45,567 nucleotides of DNA from Sulfobacillus benefaciens (GCA_003023725.1 PXYT01000026.1:1-45567); one strand, 5' to 3'. Positions 17,885-26,024 are shown, numbered from the stretch's first letter. A program made the numbers and translations. The notes: generated by a model not told the origin, from the sequence alone.

Positions 17885-17899
17885 TAGACCGTTCGGTCA
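17885..17899. promoter_or_regulatory. TetR-family-like operator
   Basis: The palindrome GACCG-TT-CGGTC (17887-17898) flanked by TA and A matches the common operator form TNNACCG-NN-CGGTNNA used by many TetR/AcrR regulators. It overlaps the expected transcription start of the downstream gene. No TetR gene lies in the window. Confidence 0.5.
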
Positions 17900-18010
17900 C
17901 CGAATAAGATCTCCCGGGCACGGCCGTGTCACAAACAAACGGAGCCCACCGGCCTCATATGTTCGGCGGTAACCGATGACAATGACGGTTAAATCAAGGA
18001 TGGAGGTCAT

Positions 18011-18811
18011 GTGCTTTTCATGCAAAAGGCTCGTCTAGACCATAAATATATTGTCGTCACCGGGGGAACCAGCGGTCTTGGACTGGCCATGGCCAGCGCC
18101 CTGTTAAGGGAAGGAGCGACGGTAGCTATTTCCGCCCGGCCCGGAAGTCGGCTTGCCGCTTGTGTCGCAGATCTTCGCAACCAGGGCTATCAAGCCGAGG
18201 CTTTGCCCATGGACGTCCGCGATCCCGATTCTGTCCGAAGCGCAGCGCAAGAAATCGGTTCGCGGTGGCCGCGGCTGGATATGGTCATCAATAATGCCGG
18301 TATCGGCATGCGCACCGTCAACCTGGACTTTTTACAGAGCCCGCAACCTTTTTTCAACGTGTCGCCCCGCCAATTCGACGATGTCATTGCCACCAACCTG
18401 ACGGGATACTTTCTGGTATCGCGCGAGTTCTTTTCTTTGTTCGAAAAACAAAACGCCGGCCGTTTCTTGAACATTTCGATGAATCATGAAACCATGGTGC
18501 GCCAAGGATTTGTTCCTTACGGCCCTTCTCGTGCCGGAGCCGAGGCTCTTTCCTATATTATGGCCAAAGACCTTGAACCCTTCGGCGTCACCGTGAATAT
18601 CCTGTTGCCCGGAGGGGCCGTGAAAACCGGGATGATTCCCGAAAACGTGCAGGAATCCGTGCGTTCCAGACTCCTTGACCCCGAAATCATGGGACCGCCT
18701 GTCGTTTTTTTGGCTTCAGACGAAGCGAAAGGAATAACCGGTGAGAGGATAACAGCCACATTGTGGCATGAATGGTGCCGAAGTCACGGAATAGTACCCC
18801 GTGATTCTTGA
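18011..18811 (+). CDS. Short-chain dehydrogenase/reductase with YxxxR active site
   Basis: A 266-residue Rossmann-fold oxidoreductase. The cofactor loop TGGTSGLG lies at 17-24 and NNAG at 94-97, both typical of classical SDRs. The catalytic Ser is Ser156 and Tyr is Tyr170, but the usual Lys four residues after Tyr is Arg174 (YGPSR). A strongly conserved C-terminal proline region, LLPGGAVKTGM, follows. GTG at 18011 is preceded by GGAGGT. A promoter with a TetR-like operator lies upstream. Substrate is unknown; whether the Arg variant is fully active is open. Confidence 0.85.
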   Translation: MLFMQKARLDHKYIVVTGGTSGLGLAMASALLREGATVAISARPGSRLAACVADLRNQGYQAEALPMDVRDPDSVRSAAQEIGSRWPRLDMVINNAGIGMRTVNLDFLQSPQPFFNVSPRQFDDVIATNLTGYFLVSREFFSLFEKQNAGRFLNISMNHETMVRQGFVPYGPSRAGAEALSYIMAKDLEPFGVTVNILLPGGAVKTGMIPENVQESVRSRLLDPEIMGPPVVFLASDEAKGITGERITATLWHEWCRSHGIVPRDS

Positions 18812-18844
18812 TGAAACCAATCTAAGCATCCCTGGAAGAGGGTT

Positions 18845-18885
18845 CGGCGGGCGGGTTACGACAGTGAAAAATATCCCCCCGCCGG
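18845..18885 (+). terminator. GC-rich hairpin after the SDR gene
   Basis: CGGCGGGCGGG (18845-18855) can pair, with a mismatch, with CCCCCCGCCGG (18875-18885) around a 19-base A/T-rich loop. There is no T-run after it, so termination is only plausible. Confidence 0.35.
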
Positions 18886-19191
18886 AAGCCAAATCGATGC
18901 GGGGTCAATTAGACCGTCACGGCAACCAACCAAACATACCGCCGCAACAACCTTCGCCCCATCTGTGCCGTTGACCCGTCGCCCCCTTCAGCATGAATGG
19001 AACGATTGGCCCCCTGTGAATAAGGATTTTGCCAGATCGCCACAAACCGATTCGCCCACGGTACATCCCCGTACTCTCCCGTGTCCTCAACCGGTGCAAG
19101 TGGGTCCGTGTCCCCTCAAGAGGTTAAAAGAGCGGCACCCCGGCCGACAAGAGCAGGCCTAGGGGTGGTGCGCTGTCTTTCGCATCGTGTC
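18886..19191. other. Intergenic region, no gene seen
   Basis: About 300 bases without a supported gene. Short open frames on both strands lack ribosome sites and recognisable motifs. The neighbourhood of the decayed IS66 transposase makes old element debris possible. Confidence 0.35.
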
Positions 19192-20034
19192 TTAAGTGTG
19201 AAAAACCGGAGGTATATCATGTCGCGTAGCTTCGCGGTAGAAGATATTTGATTCAATAGCAATGAGTGTCAGAACGCCGGCATATAGGACAATCGCAAAA
19301 AACTGGCCAATGATGGGAACCAGGCCGAATAACGAGAACAGCACGGTCGCCGCGAGTACCAATAAAGCCGTCAATCCCGTTAGTCTCAGGCTCTCTCCCT
19401 TGTGACGCCACACCCACGAGAGACCCCGTCCCAGACTTTGCAGCACGGGCTGACGGCCAAAATACACAGCCCCCATCCAATACAACACAGCGGCAAACCA
19501 CCAGAACATCAGGGTCAGCGTGATTAACACACTCACAATGCCCATGATCACCCGGAGTACCAAAGCGTGCTGTCCGAGAAAGGCCAGCAAAAAATTCACC
19601 AGAAGGGCTACAGCCAGCATAACCGCCGTTCCCACAATGATTCCCACTAAAAGACCCAAACTTTCCCAGAACAACCGAAACCCATAGCGAAAAAAAGCAA
19701 ACAAGCCCACGGACGTATTGCTGCCCGTCTGAAGATTGTCGGCCACTCCCCCATATAAGGCCCCGACGACAAACGGAAAAACTACCAACATCATCGTGAG
19801 GTAGGTCAGTGTCAGCTTTAAGGCCAGTCCATGAGGCAGGGACGGAATGCTGGACACTGTGATTTTGCTCGGATTCAAGGCCTTGAGCCATTGCTGGAAC
19901 CCGCTGCCTAGTCCACGGATTGCGACAAGTTGGAACAGAAAAAGAATAAACAGATACCAAAACGACAACACCAAGTTTCCGGGATTCCGTACAAGGTGTC
20001 GCCATGCATGGCGAAGAATGTTCGTGGCTGACAA
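19192..20034 (-). CDS. Polytopic membrane protein of unknown function
   Basis: A 280-residue protein beginning at TTG with AGAGGGGG upstream. It has about six hydrophobic helices, among them NLVLSFWYLFILFLFQLVAI and MLAVALLVNFLLAFLGQHA. The layout (N-terminal amphipathic RHAWRHLVRNPGN, six helices, GRQPVLQSLGRGLSWVWRHKGESL loop) resembles the broad group of poorly characterised YciC/DUF-type membrane proteins. No transport or enzymatic motif is visible. A TATAAT-like element lies upstream at 20218-20223 on the same strand, with a very short open frame between. Confidence 0.65.
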   Translation of the reverse strand: MSATNILRHAWRHLVRNPGNLVLSFWYLFILFLFQLVAIRGLGSGFQQWLKALNPSKITVSSIPSLPHGLALKLTLTYLTMMLVVFPFVVGALYGGVADNLQTGSNTSVGLFAFFRYGFRLFWESLGLLVGIIVGTAVMLAVALLVNFLLAFLGQHALVLRVIMGIVSVLITLTLMFWWFAAVLYWMGAVYFGRQPVLQSLGRGLSWVWRHKGESLRLTGLTALLVLAATVLFSLFGLVPIIGQFFAIVLYAGVLTLIAIESNIFYREATRHDIPPVFHT

Positions 20035-20121
20035 AATTTCCCCCTCTTCCCTTGTTGGTAATCATCTAAGCGAGATCGGGATTCCTCAAACACAAATCCG
20101 ACCAAAATCGGTGGCCACCCC

Positions 20122-20172
20122 TCAGCGGTCCTGTTGTTGGTTCTTATCCTGCCGCTTTATGGGGTGTTCCAA
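20122..20172 (-). CDS. Possible 16-residue leader peptide
   Basis: A TTG codon at 20172 has AGAGGAGG eight bases upstream and opens a 16-codon frame reading MEHPIKRQDKNQQQDR before TGA. It lies between a TATAAT-like element (20218-20223) and the membrane-protein gene. A leader peptide or a false start are both possible. Confidence 0.25.
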   Translation of the reverse strand: MEHPIKRQDKNQQQDR

Positions 20173-20256
20173 GGTTGAATCCTCCTCTCTAGCTCTAACC
20201 GCACTCGTTCTAAAGGCATTATATAACACTTGCCAAAGACGCCGCGCCGCAAATAC

Positions 20257-20284
20257 TTGCAATCTTTTCCAGACATATTATAGT
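20257..20284 (+). promoter_or_regulatory. Candidate promoter for the response regulator gene
   Basis: TTGCAA (20257-20262) is spaced 16 bases from TATAGT (20279-20284). It lies 24 bases before the ATG at 20308. Confidence 0.45.
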
Positions 20285-20307
20285 AATAATGAATAAAAAC
20301 CAACTCC

Positions 20308-20727
20308 ATGATGAGGATGATCGATCCTGTGGCCACCATTCTTATTATCGACGATGAGCCTGGCATACGCCATATCACGAGCATGATCATCAAACAAAAC
20401 GACCTGGACTCTCCTCAAGTCCCCTTGCACACGGTTGAGGCAGGCAACGGCGCGGAAGGACTCGGTCTCCTGTTCCGCCATCATCCCGAGTTGGTGATAC
20501 TCGACAATCGGTTGCCCGATATGAACGGGAGCGAATGGATTGAGCGATCCGGCTTAATTTGGCCTGCTGCTGTTATTCTCATCTCAGCCTCTGCGGAACT
20601 GGAATCGATAGCCCGAACACATCCAGTGGTCGTTGGAATGCTGGCCAAACCCTTTAAACTGGCAGAGCTGCGCATGATCATTCACAAGGTCCTGTCCCGG
20701 TTACTGTCTAAAAATGTTCCGTCATAA
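20308..20727 (+). CDS. Single-domain (CheY-like) response regulator
   Basis: A 139-residue receiver with no output domain. The acidic pocket is Asp15/Asp16 (IIDDEPG), the phosphorylation site Asp66 (VILDNRLPDMNG), the switch residue sits in LISAS near 91-95, and Lys114 is in AKPF. Such stand-alone receivers pass a phosphate on or bind other proteins. The start is uncertain: ATG 20308, ATG 20317 or GTG 20329 (the last begins VATILIIDDE). The gene lies tail-to-tail with a histidine kinase gene 72 bases away, its likely partner. Confidence 0.85.
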   Translation: MMRMIDPVATILIIDDEPGIRHITSMIIKQNDLDSPQVPLHTVEAGNGAEGLGLLFRHHPELVILDNRLPDMNGSEWIERSGLIWPAAVILISASAELESIARTHPVVVGMLAKPFKLAELRMIIHKVLSRLLSKNVPS

Positions 20728-20798
20728 AACGCGTCAACATACCCCCTCCCTGGAAATCACTCCGACGCCATTGCGTCTCAATCCGGCGGTTCGCCAGG

Positions 20799-21707
20799 TC
20801 AATGCGAATTGCTCGCCCTCTCCTTTTGCGGATTCTTGGGCAACCTCACCAAGATAGCCGTTCCAGGCGACAGGTCTTCAATATCAATGCTCCCGTGGTG
20901 CTGTTCGACGATTCGGCGACAAATCACCAAACCCAGGCCGTGTCCATCGCTTTTGGACGTGTAATAGGGGTGGAACAAAAACGGTCGAATCCCTGCTGCG
21001 ATGCCTGTTCCGTTGTCCGATACACGCAAGAGTACGTGCGTGTTCTGATTCTCCGTAGTGATGTCGATTTCCCCTCCTTCGTTGACGGCATCGCAGGCAT
21101 TGCGAAGCAAATTGCGAACAACTTGGCGGATGGTTCTTCTGTCACCCCGGATCCAGCCCATGTCTCCTGTTATTCTTAAACTGACACTCTTCCGTCGCAA
21201 AAACTCCTGAAATTCATTACCCACATCCTGGCACAAACGTGCCAAATCAAATGCCTCAAACTGCAAAATCTCCTGGTATCCCCGTAAAACATCTTCCAAA
21301 CGATCGCTAATCTGGATCAGCAATTCGGCTGTTTTAGTCAGGAGGGGATCGGAATAAGACTGGGACATTAATTCTTGATATCCAAGCGCCACTGTCAGAG
21401 GATTTCTGACTTCATGGACCACCGAAGCAATGACAAATTGATTTTCCCGATCAACCGCGAGATGCGACAGCACTTCGGCCAAAAATCGTACCCAAACCAG
21501 GGCTACGGGTTGGTTGAATCCTAAGCGGATCACCCCCACGTCCGTTTCCTGCCTGTAGACAAACCCGTCAGCGTCGCCCTCTCCCACTGACCATTCCCCA
21601 TCCTCTCCTTCCCCCTCCCAGGAAACAAATTCCAAAGGAATTCCTATTTGGTGACACCATGACCAAAGCGCTTCAACCACCTGACGGTGTGGATTCACGA
21701 CGACCAT
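20799..21707 (-). CDS. Soluble sensor histidine kinase
   Basis: A 302-residue kinase without any membrane helix. ATG at 21707 follows AAGGAA by six bases; the frame is open to GTG 21758. An N-terminal region of about 85 residues includes a Glu/Gly/Asp-rich stretch (EGEGEDGEWSVGEGDADG). The HisKA domain has the phospho-His near residue 98 in SVVHEVRNPLT. The ATPase domain has the N box RNLLRNACDAV, G1 DNGTGI and G2 GHGLGL. It should sense an internal signal and phosphorylate a receiver, most simply the convergent single-domain regulator. Confidence 0.88.
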   Translation of the reverse strand: MVVVNPHRQVVEALWSWCHQIGIPLEFVSWEGEGEDGEWSVGEGDADGFVYRQETDVGVIRLGFNQPVALVWVRFLAEVLSHLAVDRENQFVIASVVHEVRNPLTVALGYQELMSQSYSDPLLTKTAELLIQISDRLEDVLRGYQEILQFEAFDLARLCQDVGNEFQEFLRRKSVSLRITGDMGWIRGDRRTIRQVVRNLLRNACDAVNEGGEIDITTENQNTHVLLRVSDNGTGIAAGIRPFLFHPYYTSKSDGHGLGLVICRRIVEQHHGSIDIEDLSPGTAILVRLPKNPQKERASNSH

Positions 21708-21866
21708 CTCATCTTCCTTATCGTAATCGTATGATTTCATTCGCAAACCATCGTGCACCCCGAAAGATTCAAGGTAGAGGATATGTTCCTCACTTGACGG
21801 TTCGTCCTGGTCGGGGATAATAACAAGTACGCAGGGTTAGCCAGGATCTCTCGGGGAGACTTAGTT

Positions 21867-22886
21867 ATGTCCACTATCGATCTGTTTGCCATACAGCCTT
21901 ACATGACTCTTGCCGATTATGCCACGACAAGTCAATTTTACCATAAAATGGATATTATCATGCAACGTATTGCCTCGAGGCGAGATCCCCATATTCCCGC
22001 TCTGGCGGTCTTCCCGGAAGATCTGGCAACGTTTTTAGTGTTATCGGACAATTTGAACCTCATTAGCGGTGCCGCTACCATGGACGAAGCCTTTTCACGT
22101 ATCGGGCGAAAATTGTGGCCGTCCTTATTGGAACAAATGCTTAGTCACCACACCTTGTCCTTGCGGCAAGCGTTTTTCCTTTTGACTGCCCCCAAGGTCT
22201 GGCGCGTTTGGCACAGTACCATGAGCCGCCTGGCCCGCCAATACGAGGTCTATCTCGTAGCCGGCAGTGCCTTGCTTCCCGAAAACGCCAGAGGCTACCA
22301 ATCCGAAACGTTTACCTCCCATTCAAACCGTATATTTAACTTTAGCATGACAATCAATCCTTCGGGGGATGTTATTCACACCACGCGCAAGGTAAACTTG
22401 GTTCCCACTCAGGAAGATACGCTGGATTTATCGTCGGGGTCATTGAGCAACGCCCTCCAATCCTTCACCATTGACAACGTCTTGTGTGCCACCGCCATTT
22501 GTTATGACGGCTTCCGAATTCCCCACACATCCCGAGAGCCTCGTTTTACCCCGTTATTGCCATTGATGGATCAACAGGGCGTTCGCATTGTCGCCCAGCC
22601 ATCGGCCAATCCCTGGTGGTGGAACGAACCCTGGCCCTTTAATCCCCGCCTCACTCGGAGAGAACAATGGACCAAGGAAGGCGCTTTCAGTCTGCTCACG
22701 CAGTTCACAAACATTTCGGTCATTGTCAATCCTCAGCTGTTGTTCCACGCGTTGGACATTCATTTTGACGGTCCCAGTGCAATTTACGGCAGGATCGGCT
22801 CCCAGGCAGCCGTGCTTGCCCAAAGCTCGTTTATTGATCCCCTTCCCTCCTCCGAAGATATTGTATGGTTTCGCTGGTCCGAATGA
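21867..22886 (+). CDS. Carbon-nitrogen hydrolase (nitrilase superfamily)
   Basis: A 339-residue enzyme with the complete Glu-Lys-Cys triad: Glu51 in AVFPEDLAT, Lys175 in RKVNLVPTQED and Cys212 in TAICYDGFR. The fold cleaves nitrile or amide bonds or transfers acyl groups. About 70 residues between strand 2 and the Lys motif are longer than usual and predicted helical (LLEQMLSHHTLSLRQAFFL). GGGGAG lies upstream of the ATG. The next gene also has a nitrilase fold but lacks the Cys, so a paired function is possible. Confidence 0.85.
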   Translation: MSTIDLFAIQPYMTLADYATTSQFYHKMDIIMQRIASRRDPHIPALAVFPEDLATFLVLSDNLNLISGAATMDEAFSRIGRKLWPSLLEQMLSHHTLSLRQAFFLLTAPKVWRVWHSTMSRLARQYEVYLVAGSALLPENARGYQSETFTSHSNRIFNFSMTINPSGDVIHTTRKVNLVPTQEDTLDLSSGSLSNALQSFTIDNVLCATAICYDGFRIPHTSREPRFTPLLPLMDQQGVRIVAQPSANPWWWNEPWPFNPRLTRREQWTKEGAFSLLTQFTNISVIVNPQLLFHALDIHFDGPSAIYGRIGSQAAVLAQSSFIDPLPSSEDIVWFRWSE

Positions 22887-23225
22887 ATTGCCATTTTCTG
22901 CCTTTTAGAGTATGATGTTTCTCATGGAGAGCGAGCCCGGTGGATTTGCCAAAAATAGGCTGAGAGGAAAGTTCAACTAAAGTAAACGGCAGGATGAAAA
23001 TCCTTCTGTTCCACAAAGTTCCAGGTATTTCAAGAGGCAAGAGCATCCCGTAGCAAGTCGGTCCTTAACTCGAATAAAGGCCAGATGCAGCGTGGAAAAC
23101 TTCTTCCCTGTTCCTCGGGATTTTGGGCGTACCAATGACGTAAGAATAGTCTCATCCAGTCGGAACCCGTCACCGCCCAATAGGACGATAGGAGTGAGGG
23201 CAAAACGAATCGAGGAGGAGTCGCC
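22887..23225. other. Intergenic region between the two nitrilase-fold genes
   Basis: A 340-base gap with no supported plus-strand gene. A minus-strand frame ending at 23030 reads SDWMRLFLRHWYAQNPEEQG, which looks protein-like, but it overlaps the start of the next gene by 23 bases and has no good ribosome site. It may be gene debris or chance. Confidence 0.3.
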
Positions 23226-24722
23226 ATGCCTGTTCCCCGTATCGCCATTTGTCAGATAGTTTACCTGCGCGAGCTGGACAAAGCTCTTGCTCGTGCCAAG
23301 GAGTCTATACGCCAAGCCGCCAGCCGGGGGGCGGACATTGTCGTGTTCCCGGAATGGTTTTTGGGATTGAATCCGGTGGAAGTCATACCCAATCGCTTCA
23401 CGGACACTCTGAGCCTAATGGCCCGAGAACTCGGTCTCATGATTGTCACCGGCAGTCTCAGGGTGCTGGACAACGAGACGATTAAAAAACAGCAGAAAGG
23501 CCTCGTTATTGACCAGGATGGAACCATTGTCGGAACCCAAACCAAGATGACGTTTCAGCCGACCGAGCGCCCCTGGTTTGAGCCTGGACCCGGAATTTCC
23601 GCGATCCACACCCGTTTCGGACGTCTCATCATCCTTCTGGGACTTGATGCGCTGGATAGGGCGTTATGGGACTCTGCCCGTGGCTTTCAGCCAGACATTG
23701 TGGTGATGGCCACGAGCCCGCGCAATGTAGCCGAACAAAACGAACTGCAGGACTTGGCCATCAATCATAGTCTTGATATCCAGGGCACAGTCCTCGTGGC
23801 TCCCTTTCTCGGACGGTTTTCCGGACAGAATTACATCGGCGGAGCGGTGATAGCCCATCAGGGAAGGCTGGTGAGCATGGCGGGAGAGGACCCAACTTTG
23901 CTAATGGCCGAAGATCCCCAAGCCCCTTTAATTCAACTCGGAGTGAGCGACATCTCGTACTACATCCCTTTAGCCAGTGTTCCGCCGGGGCTTAAAACAT
24001 TTGCCCGCAGGGCAAAGGAACCCGAAGCCGAAAAGAAGATTTTGTTGGACTGGGGAGCCAACATGCTGAGCGACCCGTCCTACATCGGCCGTCAGCTACT
24101 TGCTGCCGTCCAAGACAATCCCCGCTGGCTGGCATTGGCACCAGGCAACCCGGGACAGGCCTCTCAACTGCAATCCCTGCTGGATGCCGGGGCTGCCGGA
24201 ACTTTTCTCTATCCGGCCCTAAGCCGTCATATGCCTTACGACGAGGACGTATTGTCACTCGCACCCGTGATTAACCGCTTTAAACGACCGGTTTTGATTC
24301 ATACCGGTCCAGGTCCGGCACCGCTGAGATTGGAAAGGCCGCTGTTCTGGGACGAATTTCTTCAGGAAATTCACGAAACTCCAGTGATTATGGTGCACTC
24401 CGGCGTTCTTTCCCCATTTTGGGACGAGGTCATCATGCTGGCGATGCGTTATCCCCATGTTTTTTTGGAAACGTCCTTGATTTCCCTGGAACTTTTGCAA
24501 CGAACACTCAATGCGATTGGCTCATCCCGCCTCATTTTCGGTAGCGGCGGCGCAGAGAGTCACTTTCTGGATGAATGGCAAAAACTCGAGTCGCTGAAAC
24601 CATTGCTGGCGGCGGCCGAATGGATCGAACTCGCCGGGCAAAGAGCCAAGGGTTTGTTCTTTGATTCCCCGGGGTCCCACGGCAGCCACAAACTATCCGT
24701 TGTACGCCGGCAACCAGGGTGA
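23226..24722 (+). CDS. Nitrilase-fold / amidohydrolase-fold fusion, both apparently inactive
   Basis: A 498-residue protein behind a strong GAGGAGGAG site. Residues 1-260 have a nitrilase fold: Glu43 (VFPEW) and Lys107 (TKMTF) are kept, but the nucleophile Cys position in the elbow motif is Gly139 (LLGLDALD). Residues about 270-480 resemble an amidohydrolase of the Amidohydro_2 type: His359 (IHTGPGPAP) and His391 (MVHSG) are kept, but the N-terminal HxH is DWG near 275 and the late GTD metal Asp is GSGG at 439-442. The arrangement suggests two non-catalytic domains used for binding or regulation. Alternatively the second domain uses other metal ligands. It follows an intact nitrilase-family gene. 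Confidence 0.7.
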   Translation: MPVPRIAICQIVYLRELDKALARAKESIRQAASRGADIVVFPEWFLGLNPVEVIPNRFTDTLSLMARELGLMIVTGSLRVLDNETIKKQQKGLVIDQDGTIVGTQTKMTFQPTERPWFEPGPGISAIHTRFGRLIILLGLDALDRALWDSARGFQPDIVVMATSPRNVAEQNELQDLAINHSLDIQGTVLVAPFLGRFSGQNYIGGAVIAHQGRLVSMAGEDPTLLMAEDPQAPLIQLGVSDISYYIPLASVPPGLKTFARRAKEPEAEKKILLDWGANMLSDPSYIGRQLLAAVQDNPRWLALAPGNPGQASQLQSLLDAGAAGTFLYPALSRHMPYDEDVLSLAPVINRFKRPVLIHTGPGPAPLRLERPLFWDEFLQEIHETPVIMVHSGVLSPFWDEVIMLAMRYPHVFLETSLISLELLQRTLNAIGSSRLIFGSGGAESHFLDEWQKLESLKPLLAAAEWIELAGQRAKGLFFDSPGSHGSHKLSVVRRQPG

Positions 24723-24739
24723 TCCGGGGATGACTGCAT

Positions 24740-24845
24740 TTCCCACAGCCTTATCAAAATTTGTCCACAGTCTGTAGATATCTTTACCGTTATCCCGCTT
24801 GAACGCGGACGGGCCCGTGACAAAAGAGAACTCATCTTATCCACA
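24740..24845. promoter_or_regulatory. Cluster of DnaA-box-like sequences
   Basis: TTATCCACA (24837-24845) is a perfect consensus DnaA box. TTGTCCACA (24761-24769) has one mismatch, and TTTCCCACA near 24739-24747 has two. All three lie on the plus strand in the 260-base gap before the HNH gene. A DnaA-responsive promoter is the simplest reading; an origin is not claimed. Confidence 0.4.
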
Positions 24846-24927
24846 GCTTTTCCTCTGCCAAGAGTGGCCAGAGGTATGAAGGCCTTTCGCCGGTGATCTA
24901 AAACCCAGTAGACAAAGAACTCATACT

Positions 24928-24967
24928 GTTCTCTTTGACTTCTGCCGGTTGCGGTATAATAGAGAAC
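24928..24967. promoter_or_regulatory. GTTCTC/GAGAAC repeats around the HNH gene promoter
   Basis: GTTCTCT (24928-24934) and AGAGAAC (24961-24967) form an inverted repeat that brackets TATAAT (24955-24960). GAACTCAT also occurs twice upstream, near 24828 and 24918. TTGACT at 24935-24940 is only 14 bases from the TATAAT, so the -35 is not certain. This looks like the control region of the HNH gene. Confidence 0.45.
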
Positions 24968-24981
24968 CAAGGAGGTTTAGG

Positions 24982-25581
24982 ATGGGTATGGAAGAGTCGC
25001 TCTTGGAAAAAGTTCCGGTGGTGGATTTACGGGGACAGATGTTGTCGCCATGCAGTTGGGCAAAAGCGGAGCAAAACCTTCGCGACGGACTAGCCCGCTT
25101 GATCGATGGAGTACTTCATCTTAACTACCGCCCTTTGGCTTACCGCAAGATCTACCGCCTAGTGCGCCGGCGCGATGGTTTAATCTGCGCATGGTGCCAT
25201 GGTCCCGGTTCGACCTTAGAGCATGTGTTGCCGATTTCGTGGGGCGGACGCACGACTCCGGATAACTGCGTTATCGCCTGTCGTGCGTGCAACCACTCCC
25301 GAAATAATGCGCTGCCCTCGCAGTTCATTGCCTGGACAGGATATAAACCCAGCCATCCGGTTATTCTTAAAATTTTACACAACGAAGAGGAATCCCTGTT
25401 AAAAGCCAAGCTGTCACTGCGAACACGCCCGATTCAGTCGTGTGCCAGCAAAGAAGAGGCGCAAATCTGGGTCTCTTTCCGGCAAGGCATGTTTGATACC
25501 TCAAGACCCAAACCGCCGTCGGAACCCGTCAGCCGTTTCCACCCTGAGACAGGGCCCTTTTTACAGTTTTTCGTTCCATAG
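24982..25581 (+). CDS. HNH endonuclease
   Basis: A 199-residue protein starting at ATG 24982 with AAGGAGG six bases upstream; the frame is open earlier but overlaps the TATAAT element. The HNH core lies at about 64-108: Cys69 and Cys72 (ICAWC), His81 (EHVLPIS), Asn95 (PDNC) and Cys100, Cys103 and Asn104 (CRACN). The two CxxC pairs bind a structural zinc and the histidines form the metal-dependent nuclease site. No phage genes surround it, so it may be a stand-alone nuclease, DNA-repair or defence enzyme. Confidence 0.85.
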   Translation: MGMEESLLEKVPVVDLRGQMLSPCSWAKAEQNLRDGLARLIDGVLHLNYRPLAYRKIYRLVRRRDGLICAWCHGPGSTLEHVLPISWGGRTTPDNCVIACRACNHSRNNALPSQFIAWTGYKPSHPVILKILHNEEESLLKAKLSLRTRPIQSCASKEEAQIWVSFRQGMFDTSRPKPPSEPVSRFHPETGPFLQFFVP

Positions 25582-25583
25582 GC

Positions 25584-26024
25584 TTACGTGGCGGCGCTTT
25601 GAGAGCTCGGACGCCAGCTTCCCAATACGGCTAGGGCCAGGTTCTGCTGTGAGCGGGGAACGTGGATTTTTATGGCCTGGCTTTGGTGACGATCCGTCCA
25701 CAGCCCATAATACGTAAATTGGTTCCCTTTTTTAACCTGCCACTCCTTAATATGGTTTCCCACCTTGGGCATCAGTTTGGCCGTGGCGGGCAGATCGGCC
25801 GGATTAAGCCCAGGCAATAACCATAGTCCGTCATCCTTTTGGGACAGACTTTCCAAGTAGGCCTTGCCTTTATTCATGGCATGCCAGCTGGCCGGAATGG
25901 TGAGACTCTCGCTATGATTATGGATGACCCGCCAACTTCCGCTTTGGGTCCCAATCCACACGGCGGCCGCAACAACACAGGCAAAGACGACTATACCCCC
26001 GCTAACGAGTGTGCGAGTTTTCAT
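25584..26024 (-). CDS. Membrane-anchored or secreted hypothetical protein
   Basis: A 146-residue product with an N-terminal export segment (MKTRTLVSGGIVVFACVVAAAVWIG) followed by an exposed beta-rich domain. It includes SLTIPASWHAMNKGKAYLESLSQ and YYGLWTDRHQSQAIKIHVP. I do not recognise the family. The ribosome site is weak. It is convergent with the HNH gene, only two bases from its stop. Confidence 0.5.
   Translation of the reverse strand: MKTRTLVSGGIVVFACVVAAAVWIGTQSGSWRVIHNHSESLTIPASWHAMNKGKAYLESLSQKDDGLWLLPGLNPADLPATAKLMPKVGNHIKEWQVKKGNQFTYYGLWTDRHQSQAIKIHVPRSQQNLALAVLGSWRPSSQSAAT

Noticed and set aside
22977-23315. 112-codon minus-strand frame between the two nitrilase-fold genes
   Set aside because: It runs into the start of the next gene and lacks a ribosome site and family match.
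24740-24845. Chromosomal replication origin
   Set aside because: Only two or three boxes are present and none of dnaA, dnaN or an AT-rich unwinding region is nearby.
24918-24931. LexA (DinR) box GAAC-N-GTTC upstream of the HNH gene
   Set aside because: The half-sites are 7 bases apart instead of 4, so it does not fit the Gram-positive LexA consensus.
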